Below, piece after piece: positions 9,590 to 18,914 of a stretch of 64,000 nucleotides of DNA. Below the pieces are notes generated by a model, which saw only the letters and a list, made by a program, of their open reading frames with translations, ran no database searches and was not told where the DNA came from. A program made the position numbers and the translations under genes. Position 1 is the stretch's first letter, and every line of letters begins with the position of its first letter. The DNA comes from Bradyrhizobium sp. SZCCHNS1050 (GTDB lineage Bacteria > Pseudomonadota > Alphaproteobacteria > Rhizobiales > Xanthobacteraceae): positions 1,550,001-1,614,000 of the forward strand of contig NZ_JAUETR010000001.1 of NCBI RefSeq assembly GCF_032484785.1. Reading direction: 5' to 3'.

Positions 9590-9607
9590 AACTTGGGGGC
9601 AAGGTCA

Positions 9608-10103
9608 CGCCCTGCGGCAGACCGCTGTCATTGCAGCAGATGCGAGTCAGGATCTGTGCAACGCGATCGTCGATCCCCAACGCCTCGAAAAGGCCGCAGA
9701 CGCGACGCTCCGTGATCGACGGAAAAAATCCCGCGACGTCCAAATTCATGACGAACTTGCTTCGGAGATGCGCCGATGCGTTCGACTTTACCGACCGTCC
9801 GTGGACGTAACCGTGCACCGTGCGTCTTGGCCGATATATCTTGTCGAGCGACGAGGCTATATTCCGCTGAAGCATTTTCAAGCGGGTATCCGGAGCCGCT
9901 ATCGGACGTGTCTTCCCGTGCCGCTTTGCGATGTCGAATTGTGAATACATGCGCCCGCGGAACCACCAGATTTTCCTGAGCTCCGCCGCTGACAAGCCGA
10001 GAAATCTCAATAGTTCGCCTTCGCTGGCGAACTCGTCCGGAAGATCCACTCTGATGGTGGCGCCGAACAACGCCGCAAGGCTAGGCACGAGGTCCCCCTC
10101 CAA
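9608..10103 (-). pseudogene. Reverse transcriptase, N-terminal half only, cut by IS3
   Basis: The first 165 residues of a retron-like or defence-type reverse transcriptase. Visible blocks are FDIAKRHGKTRPIAAP (domain 1), VHGYVHGRSVKSNASAH (domain 2), FVMNLDVAGFFPSI with the first catalytic Asp (domain 3) and ICCNDSGLPQG (domain 4). The IS3 right end then replaces the sequence, so the YxDD block and thumb are missing and no continuation is found beyond the element, where IS110 DNA lies instead. It is therefore dead. The style (RHGKTRPI, VHGYVHGRS) is closest to retron RTs, but the adjacent NERD-kinase-helicase operon on the same strand may have been its partner. Confidence 0.85.
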
Positions 10104-10322
10104 TCACGCCAGGCAGTCCGCAGGCTTGGCGCGCAACGATCCTTACTCAGACTTTTGCTCTTACGCCGCAGTTTCGACAGCGCGTATGCGAGGGGAGACC
10201 TCGTGGGAGCACGCTACCAAGGTGCGCAGCGCTTGAATACGTGCCTGACTGGTTTGCACACATCTTTGCCCGGGCGAGAGAACTTGAGCCACTATCGACA
10301 TGGAGCGTGCTGGCTGCTCCGA
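10104..10322 (-). other. Gap between 461-aa gene and RT fragment; possible retron ncRNA site
   Basis: In retrons the msr-msd RNA lies just upstream of the RT, which would place it in this 219-bp gap on the minus strand. I see a short 38-codon frame with a Cys pair and some partial inverted repeats, but no clear a1/a2 pairing or long hairpin, so I do not call an RNA gene. Confidence 0.3.
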
Positions 10323-11708
10323 TCAAGACTCTGCCTCGCCTTGCGCGGCCTTGGGGTCCCAAAGGACATATCCTTTCGCGAGGCGTCCTTCGAGATCGAC
10401 TTCCTTTTCGAACCGATCGATCATCGACCTGTCGGTGGTCGCGTATCCGATCGCGAGATCCGAACTCGCCGCTATGCCGACTCGAACCGTGAAGGCCAGC
10501 ACGCTCCCTGCCCTGATGAATTCGAGGCTCTTTGGAATGCGACGAGATCGCATCGAGCGGCTGCGCTCGAACATGTGTCGGAACCTGCGCATCACCTCGT
10601 TGTCAGTACCGTGAACATCCAAGAGCGTCGAGGAAACGGCGCTCCCCTTCGCTTCTCCGCGGACCGCGTTGTGCACTCTGGTGACCGCCGTCGGCAGATC
10701 GGGAGAAGCCCCCCATGATGTGCCGGCGGTCTTGCCCCAAATAACGCTGACCGCTTTCCCGGCGGGATCGTTGTGCCGAGATGCCAGGAGCGCGATCGCT
10801 TCGGCATTGTCGGGGAGATAGATCGAACCGATGATGCCGCGAATCGACTGCGGGGCGCCGGACGGTTGCTCGCGCTCGATCCACCTTTCGATATCGAAAT
10901 ATCCATTTCGCCGCAAGTATGCGGAAAACCGAGGCTCGCCCAATATTACGTCGACGAACTGCAGCGTCGCGTAGTCGGATAGCGGAGTGATCCGCGCGTT
11001 TCGAGCTGCCGACATGCCTTCGAGAAGAGGCCGAAAGCTCGCGAACTTCTCTATCCCAAGACCGTAATCCGTATCGATGCGCGGCTCTTCGGATAGATCG
11101 AGCAAATCGGAAGTCCGATACGTCGACCACCCATAGCCGACGGGCTCGACATGCCCGATCGAATAGAGGTTCACCGAGTCCGCGTCTCCTATCCCCTTCT
11201 GCGCCCGCACGAACTCCCGGAAATTCGAGCTGAAGGCCGTTTCGGCGAACCGACGCGGAATTTCTATGGACAGCGAAGACGGTTTGACCTCGATGAGGTG
11301 GCGACTACCGAAGGACCTTTCGGACGGAAGGATGGTGCTTGCCACCATGTCGAACGAGACTGTCTCGTTCCAGGTCTCGATGGAAACGATCCTGGGCATG
11401 CCGTCGGAAGACGAGGAGAAGAGCTCCTCCGCGGCGGGATCGAGAGACACGAGATCGCCATCGAGAAGGATGTGTCCGCGCGCGCCCAGATCCTTCAGCA
11501 CGACCTCCATCTCCCTGACCGAGAACCCGAAGAACCTGCGCAATCTCTGGACGGGGATTCGATCGAACATCTTGAGCAGACGAAGCACGAACTCGTCCAC
11601 CACGGGAAGCCGACGATCCCGCGAGACATTGAGCACGAACGAGAATCTTCGGCACGGAATTCTGAAGCCGGTGGTATCGACCAGGATCCGATCGGCGTCG
11701 GCGGTCAT
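10323..11708 (-). CDS. Unknown protein in operon with NERD-kinase-helicase (461 aa)
   Basis: I do not recognise it. It overlaps the end of the 1579-residue gene by ATGA, so the two are co-translated. Residues 30-95 look like a winged helix (PVVDEFVLRLLKMFDRIPVQ, then a wing near GHILLDGDLVSLDPAAEEL). The middle (100-330) is mixed alpha/beta. The C-terminal third has hydrophobic strands, such as VSVIWGKTAG and SVLAFTVRVGIAASSDLAIGYATTD, which could be a degenerate phospholipase-D-like fold, but no H-x-K motif is seen. In Mokosh type I a kinase-helicase is paired with a PLD protein, which is the reason to ask. Soluble, no signal peptide. Confidence 0.75.
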   Translation of the reverse strand: MTADADRILVDTTGFRIPCRRFSFVLNVSRDRRLPVVDEFVLRLLKMFDRIPVQRLRRFFGFSVREMEVVLKDLGARGHILLDGDLVSLDPAAEELFSSSSDGMPRIVSIETWNETVSFDMVASTILPSERSFGSRHLIEVKPSSLSIEIPRRFAETAFSSNFREFVRAQKGIGDADSVNLYSIGHVEPVGYGWSTYRTSDLLDLSEEPRIDTDYGLGIEKFASFRPLLEGMSAARNARITPLSDYATLQFVDVILGEPRFSAYLRRNGYFDIERWIEREQPSGAPQSIRGIIGSIYLPDNAEAIALLASRHNDPAGKAVSVIWGKTAGTSWGASPDLPTAVTRVHNAVRGEAKGSAVSSTLLDVHGTDNEVMRRFRHMFERSRSMRSRRIPKSLEFIRAGSVLAFTVRVGIAASSDLAIGYATTDRSMIDRFEKEVDLEGRLAKGYVLWDPKAAQGEAES

Positions 11709-14700
11709 GGCGCACCGGACATGATGATTTCTCCGGCAGGTCGCTTCATGTCATCGATGTATTCCAGGACGAGCCGCATCGGGCTCGTCTTCGCGACTCT
11801 TCGCCACATGCGCGTCGCGCCGACGATGACCAGGCGCTCCTTCGCCCGCGACATCGCTACGTTGCACCTATTCATGCTGCCTACGTGTCCGACGTTACCC
11901 TTGGCGTTGCATCGTACGAGAGATACGATGACGATAGTGTTTTCCTTGCCCTGGTATGAATCGACAGTCTCTAGGCGGATCATCTCTCGGTACTCCGGAG
12001 TGAGATCGCTTTGCGATAGCAGGCGTTCGAGAAGCACCCGCTGCTCCTTGTACATGCAGATTATCCCGATCGGTTGATCGTCGCCGAGGCCGGCCAAGTG
12101 CGTAAACAACGTATGGTCCTTCTGGATGTCTCTCAGGAGTTTCACGATGGTGTTCGCTTCGGCGAGATTTGCGATGTCCCATGGACTTTGGGAGTCCGGC
12201 TTCTCGACGTGGGACCGCTGCTCGGAAGTATCTATCCACGTGACGCTTGATGGAAGTAGCTTGTCAGCGGCGGGGCCTGCGAAGAATGCATCTCCCTTTC
12301 TGTCCGGCGAGGTCGTTAGGACGACGCCGTTCGGTCTATAGAACACGTCCGAAACGAGATCGCAGATGGACGGCGCCATGCGATACTGCTCGTTCAGTAT
12401 CTGACCTCTGTTGACCCCGTACGAAGAAATGAACGCGCGCTCGAACTCGCTCCTTTGGATATCGGCGAGCTGCGCGTGCGAGAATTCTCGACAGAGCTCG
12501 CGCGTCACCACATCGTCGACCATCGGTTTTAACTGAAAATGATCGCCGACCAGCAGCACCCTCTTCCCCAACTGCAGAGGGACGGCGAGCTCTCCTGGAG
12601 TGCAGCGGGCAGCCTCGTCGACGATGACCCAATCGAAATCCGCTTGGTCGATCCTAACGCGGGTCTGCCCGAGTCCGACGCATGTGCCGGTAACGATGGT
12701 CTTCGTCTTCGCAAGAAACTCCTCAAAATTTCTCGCGCTGGACGACAGCGCCTCGACCCACTCTCGGGAGATCCCGAGTAAGCGCTGCATGCTCGCGGCG
12801 TCGCCTTCCGGCACGTCGTGGGACGATCTGAGGTTTTCGAACGCCATTGCCAGCGCGGCGGGATTTCCCGATAGCTGCTCCGGAATTCCCGCGCTCTCCA
12901 TGATCGCCGCGAAGGACTTACGGACCGTTCGCAGCGCTGTGTTGAGGCCCCTTTCGTCGTCGGATTGATGCCCTCCTCGCGCCAGCTCGTCGAGCAGATA
13001 GTGCAGTCGCCGGGATAGTGACCCAGCCTGGCGATCGAGATCGACAGAGGCCTGCGCGTAGTCTCTGTCGATACCGATCGAAGACGCCAGCGAAGAAACG
13101 CGTGATCGCATCGAGTTCGAGAAGGAGGTCGCATACCGCTCTCTGACCGACGCCGTGTGATAGGGCTTCACTGCCGCAGTTATGTTTTTGGAGCCTATTC
13201 TCAGCAGATTGGGACGATGACCGAACGCGCGAAACGTCCTCAGGATCGCCTCGATGACGTTGTTGACCGCTTCGTGCGATTGGCTCGCGATCAGAACACG
13301 ATCCACCTTTCGGACAACCGCCAACCAGTGGACAAAGGCCGCGATGAATTTCGTCTTGCCCGTGCCGGGCGGACCCTGCAGCAATCCGACCGGGCCATGG
13401 CGCGTGATGTCGGCGAACGCAAGCTTCTGCCCCGCATTCAGGCCGTACTTCTCCAGATCGCCGGGCTCGACGGGATCTCCCAGGACTGACGGCTCGGCCG
13501 CCCCTCCCGTGTCGAAGTATTCGAGCAGCCCCTTGACCGGGGACTCTCTCGCGATGATTCTGTCGACCGCGCGCTTGCGTCTGTCGTACGACGTCTGCTG
13601 AAGGCGTTCCACCAGTTGAACGACGTCTCCCGGCCGGAGGTGCCACTCGAGTTCCCTGATCGCCAGTTGCGACGTATCCGTACCGGAAACATCGAGACGT
13701 CCTATTCTCCGCTTTCTGTTCGGGACATGTACGTCGACAACGTCTTCCGGATCGAAATCGAAATTTCCCCGCGAGAGATCGTACTTCGCGATCCAAGTTG
13801 AGCCCGATGGCGACATCTCCGATGCGATAATCACCTCTGGAACGAGGTTCTGCTCGAGCTCGACCGATCTCTTCCAAAATCGACCGGTGTCCAAGCGTAG
13901 AGGCGCTTGTACGGGATCCGAAACGACCGTCTCGGCGATCGGCGGCTCGACGAGTGCCTCCTCGCCTAGCGTCTCCTGCGCGCTGTCTTCGATCCTTATT
14001 TCCGAGAGTACGTCGATGAGCCGCTCTATTTCGGGTGCGTTCGACCTCCTGAATTCGAAGCTTGCCTCGAAGCGCTCGCATCTGTCGCTCTCTCGACGCA
14101 TCGTTTCGAAATCGACGGCCGTGACCTTGACCTCCGGGACCGCGTCCGGGGCCCAGACGATATTCATCTGATATCCGAGGCCGAACACCAGATATCTGAC
14201 GAGATTGCCGCCGAACCTGTACGCCCGTGAATAATAGAAGCCGCCGTCGGACGGAAAAGTCACGGCGGCGTCGGGCAATCCTATCGATATCCGCGGCGCA
14301 GGTGGCTTATCGAGGCTCGTAGCGAGGTCCGTCAGCAGATCGCGCACCGTGTCGAGTGTCTCGATCGCCGGCCGCCGTAGTTCCAAAGACAACCGCTGGC
14401 GGCAATCCTCGATCCGGTCGTCCTGAACATCGCCGAGAAGCTCGAGAGCGATCGACACCGCCGCGAAGCGATCGATATGTTCGATACTCAACTGCTCCGC
14501 ATTTGGCGGCAAACGAGCGGCGCCGACCGCATTTTCGTCAACGAACTCTCCGGCCTCGAAGAGCTCACCGACGATCGGGAAAGGTTGGTCTCCTTCGATC
14601 CGGACGAAGACGGCCTTCGTATCGAGCTTTCCGTGTTGCAAGCCCGCGCGGTGCAGCGCCGCAATGGCCGATATCAGCCCGCATCCCGTCCTCGTGGCGA

Positions 14701-16444
14701 CCAGCGGCGACATTGCCTCGCATTCGTCGAGTCTGGTTCCCACAATCTTGTCGTAGGTAACGAAAGCGCCCATCGCCGACAGGCCGCATGGCCCGAACTT
14801 CGGTAGTCCTTCCGACCTGGCCTCGCGCAGTTGCTTTACGCCTTCGAACAACCGGAGCAGCGCCAGGTCTGATTGTGCACTGCCTCCGCGAAACAGCCGC
14901 GGCCATACTTTGACCACGATCTTCTCGGAGTTGGCGTTCGTCGATTCGTAGACGATGCGGGGCCCTTTGCTCAATTGGAGCTCGGCGGGCCACTCGAAGA
15001 CCGGATTAATTTCGCTCTCGAACGCGTCGAGAGCCGAGTGGTCCGCAAGCGGCGACACCTCGGCGTCCGATATCCGACCGAATTCATCAGACATCTCGAC
15101 GACCGTCGAAAAGCCGACGGATCCCGTAGTCCCAACGGCCCTGGCCAGCCAATCCGCGGTCGGCTCGTGCTCCGGAGAACGATCGCTCTGAGGTAGGCCG
15201 CTCTCTTCCGTCCCGTGGAAGAGGATGGAGCGCGCGACCAGACCGACATGATAGACGTCGCGCTGCCAGTCGTCCTGCAACTCGACGTCGGCGGGAGGGG
15301 GCAACGCGTAGCCCGCGAGTTCGTCCAACCAATCTTGCGGAAGAGGATCGTCCGGCAGACTCGCCGATGAAAAGCCGCCGATCGCCAGACGAGTGGTTGA
15401 CTCGACCCAGATGTTTCGGAGGCCGAGATCGCGATGCGCGACTCGCTTCGCGTGAAGCTCGGCAACCGCGTTCAGAAGGGTCCGAACGAGCGTCACGCGA
15501 TCGTCCCATCCGATCTCGTCGCGGGTCCGCTCGAGATAGTTCGGTAGTGCGAGCAAGCCTTTGGGCAAGCGCCGGAGGTCGAAGTGATGGGTTAGGATTT
15601 CGGACCGCGAGCCACCTACCACCTCGAGGATACGTCCCTCGGGAATGAGCTTGCTCCGTACCGCGTTCAGATAGCCGATGGCTCGGATGTCGCGATTGGC
15701 GATGAGAAGCCGATTGTCGGGCGTGTTGAGATGGGGCGACAGACGATCGAAGGCCCACATCCGCAAGATGGCCGAATGCCTGGGATCCTGCTTCAGGACC
15801 GCCCGATGTTCGGACCACACCGATTTCGGATGAGTGAATATGTTCTCCTGAACGACTCGGTAGCCGTCCCAATCGATGTCCTTAGGCTTGAAGCGTCGGC
15901 CAGTCCTAGTCAGACGGTCGAACTCGGCTTCGTACGTATGAGCCTTCTTCGCTCTCAACGGCTGGCGTTCGAGCAGCGACGTCCGCCGGGTGGGATCGAC
16001 GATGATTTCGAGCTGGTCGACGGTGAAGACCCTCGAGGCTTCTCCTGCCGGCAGCGTCGTCGGCCGCGCCGTGCCGGTCATCAGCACCCCGGAGTCCACG
16101 AAGAAATGGAAGCCTGGAATGGCCTCCCTTATGACCTTGCCCAGAATTCTCGCCTTGTAGGCGACCGAATGCACCGCGGATCTTCCGCGAGGCTTATCGT
16201 CGAGCAGCCAGACGTCGCCGTTGCATGTGAGCACTCCATCCCAATCCTTGACCTCGAGCAGAAGCACTCGATCGTCCATAACGATCAGTGCGTCGATGTC
16301 GATCGGTTTCTCGCGGGGCGGAAGATATTGGAAAGACGCGTAGAGCAGCCAATGTTCGGGAAGCTCCGAGGAAAGCGCGGCAAGCGCCGGGACCTCGCTC
16401 GGCGGGATTCCCGTACTGTTCAAGTACCTGATCCGACAACCCAC
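11705..16444 (-). CDS. NERD nuclease - protein kinase-like - SF1 helicase giant (1579 aa)
   Basis: Residues 1-165 form a NERD nuclease-like domain (DIDALIVMDDRVLLLEVKDWDG holds the D...E-V-K core). A first kinase-like domain follows, with HRDLGLRNIWV near 335, but the DFG is replaced by GGF. A second kinase-like domain ends in LQHGKLDTKAVFV near 606, with HRD replaced by HGK, so it is probably inactive. The C-terminal 560 residues are an SF1/COG1112 helicase: GPPGTGKTK near 1020, VIVDEAARCTP near 1275, LNEQYRMAPS near 1350, DSYQGKEN near 1498, NVAMSRAKERL near the end. The kinase plus COG1112 helicase recalls Mokosh type I, and NERD plus kinase recalls BREX PglW; neither set is otherwise present. 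First gene of a two-gene operon; phage defence is inferred. Confidence 0.87.
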   Translation of the reverse strand: MGCRIRYLNSTGIPPSEVPALAALSSELPEHWLLYASFQYLPPREKPIDIDALIVMDDRVLLLEVKDWDGVLTCNGDVWLLDDKPRGRSAVHSVAYKARILGKVIREAIPGFHFFVDSGVLMTGTARPTTLPAGEASRVFTVDQLEIIVDPTRRTSLLERQPLRAKKAHTYEAEFDRLTRTGRRFKPKDIDWDGYRVVQENIFTHPKSVWSEHRAVLKQDPRHSAILRMWAFDRLSPHLNTPDNRLLIANRDIRAIGYLNAVRSKLIPEGRILEVVGGSRSEILTHHFDLRRLPKGLLALPNYLERTRDEIGWDDRVTLVRTLLNAVAELHAKRVAHRDLGLRNIWVESTTRLAIGGFSSASLPDDPLPQDWLDELAGYALPPPADVELQDDWQRDVYHVGLVARSILFHGTEESGLPQSDRSPEHEPTADWLARAVGTTGSVGFSTVVEMSDEFGRISDAEVSPLADHSALDAFESEINPVFEWPAELQLSKGPRIVYESTNANSEKIVVKVWPRLFRGGSAQSDLALLRLFEGVKQLREARSEGLPKFGPCGLSAMGAFVTYDKIVGTRLDECEAMSPLVATRTGCGLISAIAALHRAGLQHGKLDTKAVFVRIEGDQPFPIVGELFEAGEFVDENAVGAARLPPNAEQLSIEHIDRFAAVSIALELLGDVQDDRIEDCRQRLSLELRRPAIETLDTVRDLLTDLATSLDKPPAPRISIGLPDAAVTFPSDGGFYYSRAYRFGGNLVRYLVFGLGYQMNIVWAPDAVPEVKVTAVDFETMRRESDRCERFEASFEFRRSNAPEIERLIDVLSEIRIEDSAQETLGEEALVEPPIAETVVSDPVQAPLRLDTGRFWKRSVELEQNLVPEVIIASEMSPSGSTWIAKYDLSRGNFDFDPEDVVDVHVPNRKRRIGRLDVSGTDTSQLAIRELEWHLRPGDVVQLVERLQQTSYDRRKRAVDRIIARESPVKGLLEYFDTGGAAEPSVLGDPVEPGDLEKYGLNAGQKLAFADITRHGPVGLLQGPPGTGKTKFIAAFVHWLAVVRKVDRVLIASQSHEAVNNVIEAILRTFRAFGHRPNLLRIGSKNITAAVKPYHTASVRERYATSFSNSMRSRVSSLASSIGIDRDYAQASVDLDRQAGSLSRRLHYLLDELARGGHQSDDERGLNTALRTVRKSFAAIMESAGIPEQLSGNPAALAMAFENLRSSHDVPEGDAASMQRLLGISREWVEALSSSARNFEEFLAKTKTIVTGTCVGLGQTRVRIDQADFDWVIVDEAARCTPGELAVPLQLGKRVLLVGDHFQLKPMVDDVVTRELCREFSHAQLADIQRSEFERAFISSYGVNRGQILNEQYRMAPSICDLVSDVFYRPNGVVLTTSPDRKGDAFFAGPAADKLLPSSVTWIDTSEQRSHVEKPDSQSPWDIANLAEANTIVKLLRDIQKDHTLFTHLAGLGDDQPIGIICMYKEQRVLLERLLSQSDLTPEYREMIRLETVDSYQGKENTIVIVSLVRCNAKGNVGHVGSMNRCNVAMSRAKERLVIVGATRMWRRVAKTSPMRLVLEYIDDMKRPAGEIIMSGAP

Positions 16445-16910
16445 GACGCGCCTCGAGAAATCGTCTCAACCGGCCGGAGCGATCGGCCTGAGGCCGGAGC
16501 TCCGGAATGACCACACGTTAGACGCATGGCTGCCCACATCTTCCCCTACCGCCGAGCACCGCAATTTATTGGATCTCATCGTGATTGCCTGATTTTGTCG
16601 CTTGTGGAGCCTGTCTTACCGGAGCCACGTGCGGTTGAAGAAATACTTTCGACTAACCTGAAGTCTGCTCCACAAGTATTTGGCGACGCCAACCGATCGC
16701 AGGTACGCCACCTCCTTCTTAGTGTTCTACCTTCCTCTCGGCCATTCCGACCGCCGCAGCGGCGATGACCCAGGAAAAGCAAGCGACTGCACGCCGCAGC
16801 CTGCCAAAGGGAAAGCGAGCGTCGACGGCTGATCGGTGCCGTGGGCAGGGTGTGATGGCTCCCGCGGTGCAACAAGGACATCATAGAGGGATCTGGCGGT
16901 CAGTTGGGCG
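16445..16910. other. Promoter region of the NERD operon, no gene seen
   Basis: About 465 bp upstream of the giant gene. Short frames on both strands give no recognisable product. The DNA between 16570 and 16690 is more A+T-rich than its surroundings and is the likely promoter area, though I cannot pick clear -35/-10 boxes. Confidence 0.4.
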
Positions 16911-17440
16911 CTACGTCACCCAGCGCACGATTCCCGACGTCATGTAGATGACTGCGCCGCGAGGCGCGCCGGTTACCCGAAGGTAATCCTCAAGCTGACT
17001 CGCGTGGTCACGCATATCCTTTTCCGAGGATGGACATCGCCTTTTCAGTCGACCACGACTTCGGCCCGACCCGATTCGTATGCGATCGCGTCGATGCGGC
17101 CGGCAAGCGCCTCGTGCGTCGTCTCGAAGTTGGCGTAGACGTGCCACTCCGGCACGAGCCGTTCGCGCAAAGCAGCGACTTCGGGGAGCCGCAGCGTGCG
17201 CAGACTGGTCGCGCAGATTTCTGCGGGATCGGGAAGTGAAGCGTCGCCCGAGGAGTCCATAACGAACTCTGCAAGCAGCTCGCGCGCGCGGACGAGGACC
17301 CTCTCGGCGTCGTCGGCGAGCTCGCCGGTCAACGCCTCGTCCATGATTTTATGTAGCAGTAGACCGCGGCTGCGACCGGCTCCGATGGGCGCTTCTGTCT
17401 CGGGGGCATCGCTCGGCTCGAGGGCCACTGATTCGATCAT
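16911..17440 (-). pseudogene. C-terminal end of AddA-like UvrD helicase-nuclease, frameshifted
   Basis: The RecB-type nuclease end of a UvrD/AddA family protein. The first frame (17440 to 17045) carries SRGLLLHKIMDEALTGE and LAGRIDAIAYESGRAEVVVD, and stops at a TGA where the nuclease core should read VVDWK. One inserted G at that point joins it to the second frame, which continues with HASQLEDYLRVTGAPRGAVI and YMTSGIVRWV, the normal end of the family. So the catalytic D-W-K is broken by a one-base deletion, and the helicase part is absent. A matching AddB-like N-terminal fragment lies at 62478 on the other strand. Confidence 0.75.
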
Positions 17441-17870
17441 CTGGATCCGATCGGGATCGTGGTCGCTGGGACGGATCCAAGTCGTCGGAACCGCGGCGGT
17501 CTCGATGACGCTGCGCTCCGCCAGAAATCACTCGGCAGTTTGTCATTCGGTGGCTCGGGAGCGACCTCGCTCGGCGCGCGGGAAATCGGGACAGGCCGAG
17601 GGATTAGATCCCAGGATACAGCTCGTCGCTTAATCAACAAGGTTGGTCCGAAGGCCGCCCCAGAACAAGCCTGATCAAAGCGCAACGGACACGACGAAGT
17701 CGAACGAACACGCAGCAAATTCAACCAAGTTCATCGGTAGCCGACCGCTCATAACCACTGGTTGCAGGCCCAAACATCATGACAGCTTCGCGGTGGGAAT
17801 AAGGGAGAGCAGGACCTGGACGCAATGATCCCGAACCATCCGGACGCCGGCGCGACGCGACACCCAGAGT
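17441..17870. other. Decayed DNA between AddA-like remnant and recombinase
   Basis: No intact gene. It may contain further decayed coding sequence of the AddA-like gene upstream of the remnant, but the frames are too broken to align by eye. It ends at the stop of the XerC/D-type recombinase. Confidence 0.4.
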
Positions 17871-18770
17871 TCAAGCGGCCAATTGTTTCAAAACATCGGC
17901 TCGCTCCAGAGCGGACCTCAAAGCATCGTCCGACACGTGGGTGTAGATCTCAGTGGTTGCAATACTAGAATGACCCAACAGCCTCTGCACGAAACGGATA
18001 TCGACCCCGCGTTCGATCAGCAAGGTTGCGGCCGTGTGCCTCAGCATGTGTGGTGTGACCCGGCGTTCTCCGCCCTGGCGGTTGCGCCGCAAAGCTAGCC
18101 GGATCGATTGCGGCCTCATCGGCGCGCCGCGGCGATTCAGGAACATATTTCCCGCAACACTTCCGCACTCACGATGCCAAGCGAGCATCTCGACCATATC
18201 GAACCGCAGCGAGGCGTCTGAGACGTAAACCACCCTTTCGCGCGCACCTTTTCCGTAGATCCGGATCGAGCCCCCATCCGAAGCGACGTCCTGAACGCCG
18301 ATCCTGCACAGCTCGCCAACACGTACCCCCGTTGCAATCATCAATCGCGCGGCTGTGAACGCATGGCGCGTACTTGGTGTCGCCTGCTGCAGCTCAGCTA
18401 AGCTCGACAGCAGCGCGGACAAGTCGGCTCGCGTCAAGGATCGCGGCAGCCGCTTGCGCTTGGGAAGTTGTAGCCGCCACCTCACAAACGGGTCCACTAC
18501 AACCCCCGTCTTGGCAAGTCTCTTCATGAATGCCCGCAAGCAGGCGAAACGCCGTCGCACAGTGCCAAACGCAAGTTTTCTACGTTCGAGCAATTCGACG
18601 AGATAGTCGCCGAGCGTTTGCTCGGTAATCGATGTCACAAGCGCATCATCCGGCAAGAACCGCCGCAGCTCGCCGAGATCCGCGGTATACGCCTCGATCG
18701 TATGCACCGACAGCTGCCGTTCGACGGCACAATACCGGATGAATTCCTCGACAGCCCCCCTGACTTGCAT
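17871..18770 (-). CDS. Tyrosine recombinase of the XerC/XerD type (299 aa)
   Basis: A site-specific recombinase. The N-terminal SAM-like core-binding domain begins with VEEFIRYCAVERQLSVHTIE; the catalytic domain shows the first Arg in ATGVRVGELCRI, the HMLRHTAATLLIERG box, LLGHSSIATTEIYTHV with His and the nucleophile Tyr. Length and layout match XerC/D rather than phage integrases, though such copies are common at the edge of integrative elements and in cassette arrays. I start at the ATG at 18770; a longer start at 18839 would add 23 unconserved residues. It is divergent from the oxygenase gene. All catalytic residues are present. Confidence 0.9.
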   Translation of the reverse strand: MQVRGAVEEFIRYCAVERQLSVHTIEAYTADLGELRRFLPDDALVTSITEQTLGDYLVELLERRKLAFGTVRRRFACLRAFMKRLAKTGVVVDPFVRWRLQLPKRKRLPRSLTRADLSALLSSLAELQQATPSTRHAFTAARLMIATGVRVGELCRIGVQDVASDGGSIRIYGKGARERVVYVSDASLRFDMVEMLAWHRECGSVAGNMFLNRRGAPMRPQSIRLALRRNRQGGERRVTPHMLRHTAATLLIERGVDIRFVQRLLGHSSIATTEIYTHVSDDALRSALERADVLKQLAA

Positions 18771-18914
18771 GGCACTCCTCCAACTCCCGAATTCTACGCG
18801 GTCAGACTGAAACCCGTCACTGTCGCGGGGTTGCATCAAGCGGGTTGGTTAACTCGCGAATTTCGGGAACAGGAGAGGCGCCCCCCCGTAAGAGCACATA
18901 ACTCGGAATTATGT

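Larger units (their letters stand above)
8338..9607 (+). mobile_element. IS3-family insertion sequence, about 1270 bp
   Basis: The ends are imperfect inverted repeats: the left end reads TGCCCTTGCCCCTGGAGC and the right end, on the other strand, TGACCTTGCCCCCAAGTT, both then sharing ATCCAG and GTTCGTTC. The 5'-TG...CA-3' tips are as expected for IS3. Both open frames are intact. The flanks (CCGG left, CGCC right) do not form a target duplication, so one side has been rearranged after insertion. The element interrupts the reverse transcriptase gene at 9608. Confidence 0.85.

Noticed and set aside
10104..10322. Retron msr-msd RNA upstream of the RT
   Set aside because: The position fits but I could not find paired a1/a2 ends or a convincing long hairpin by eye.
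12918..14081. 387-codon minus-strand frame inside the NERD-kinase-helicase gene
   Set aside because: Arg/Gly-rich shadow in another frame of the same strand; the main gene has all helicase motifs.
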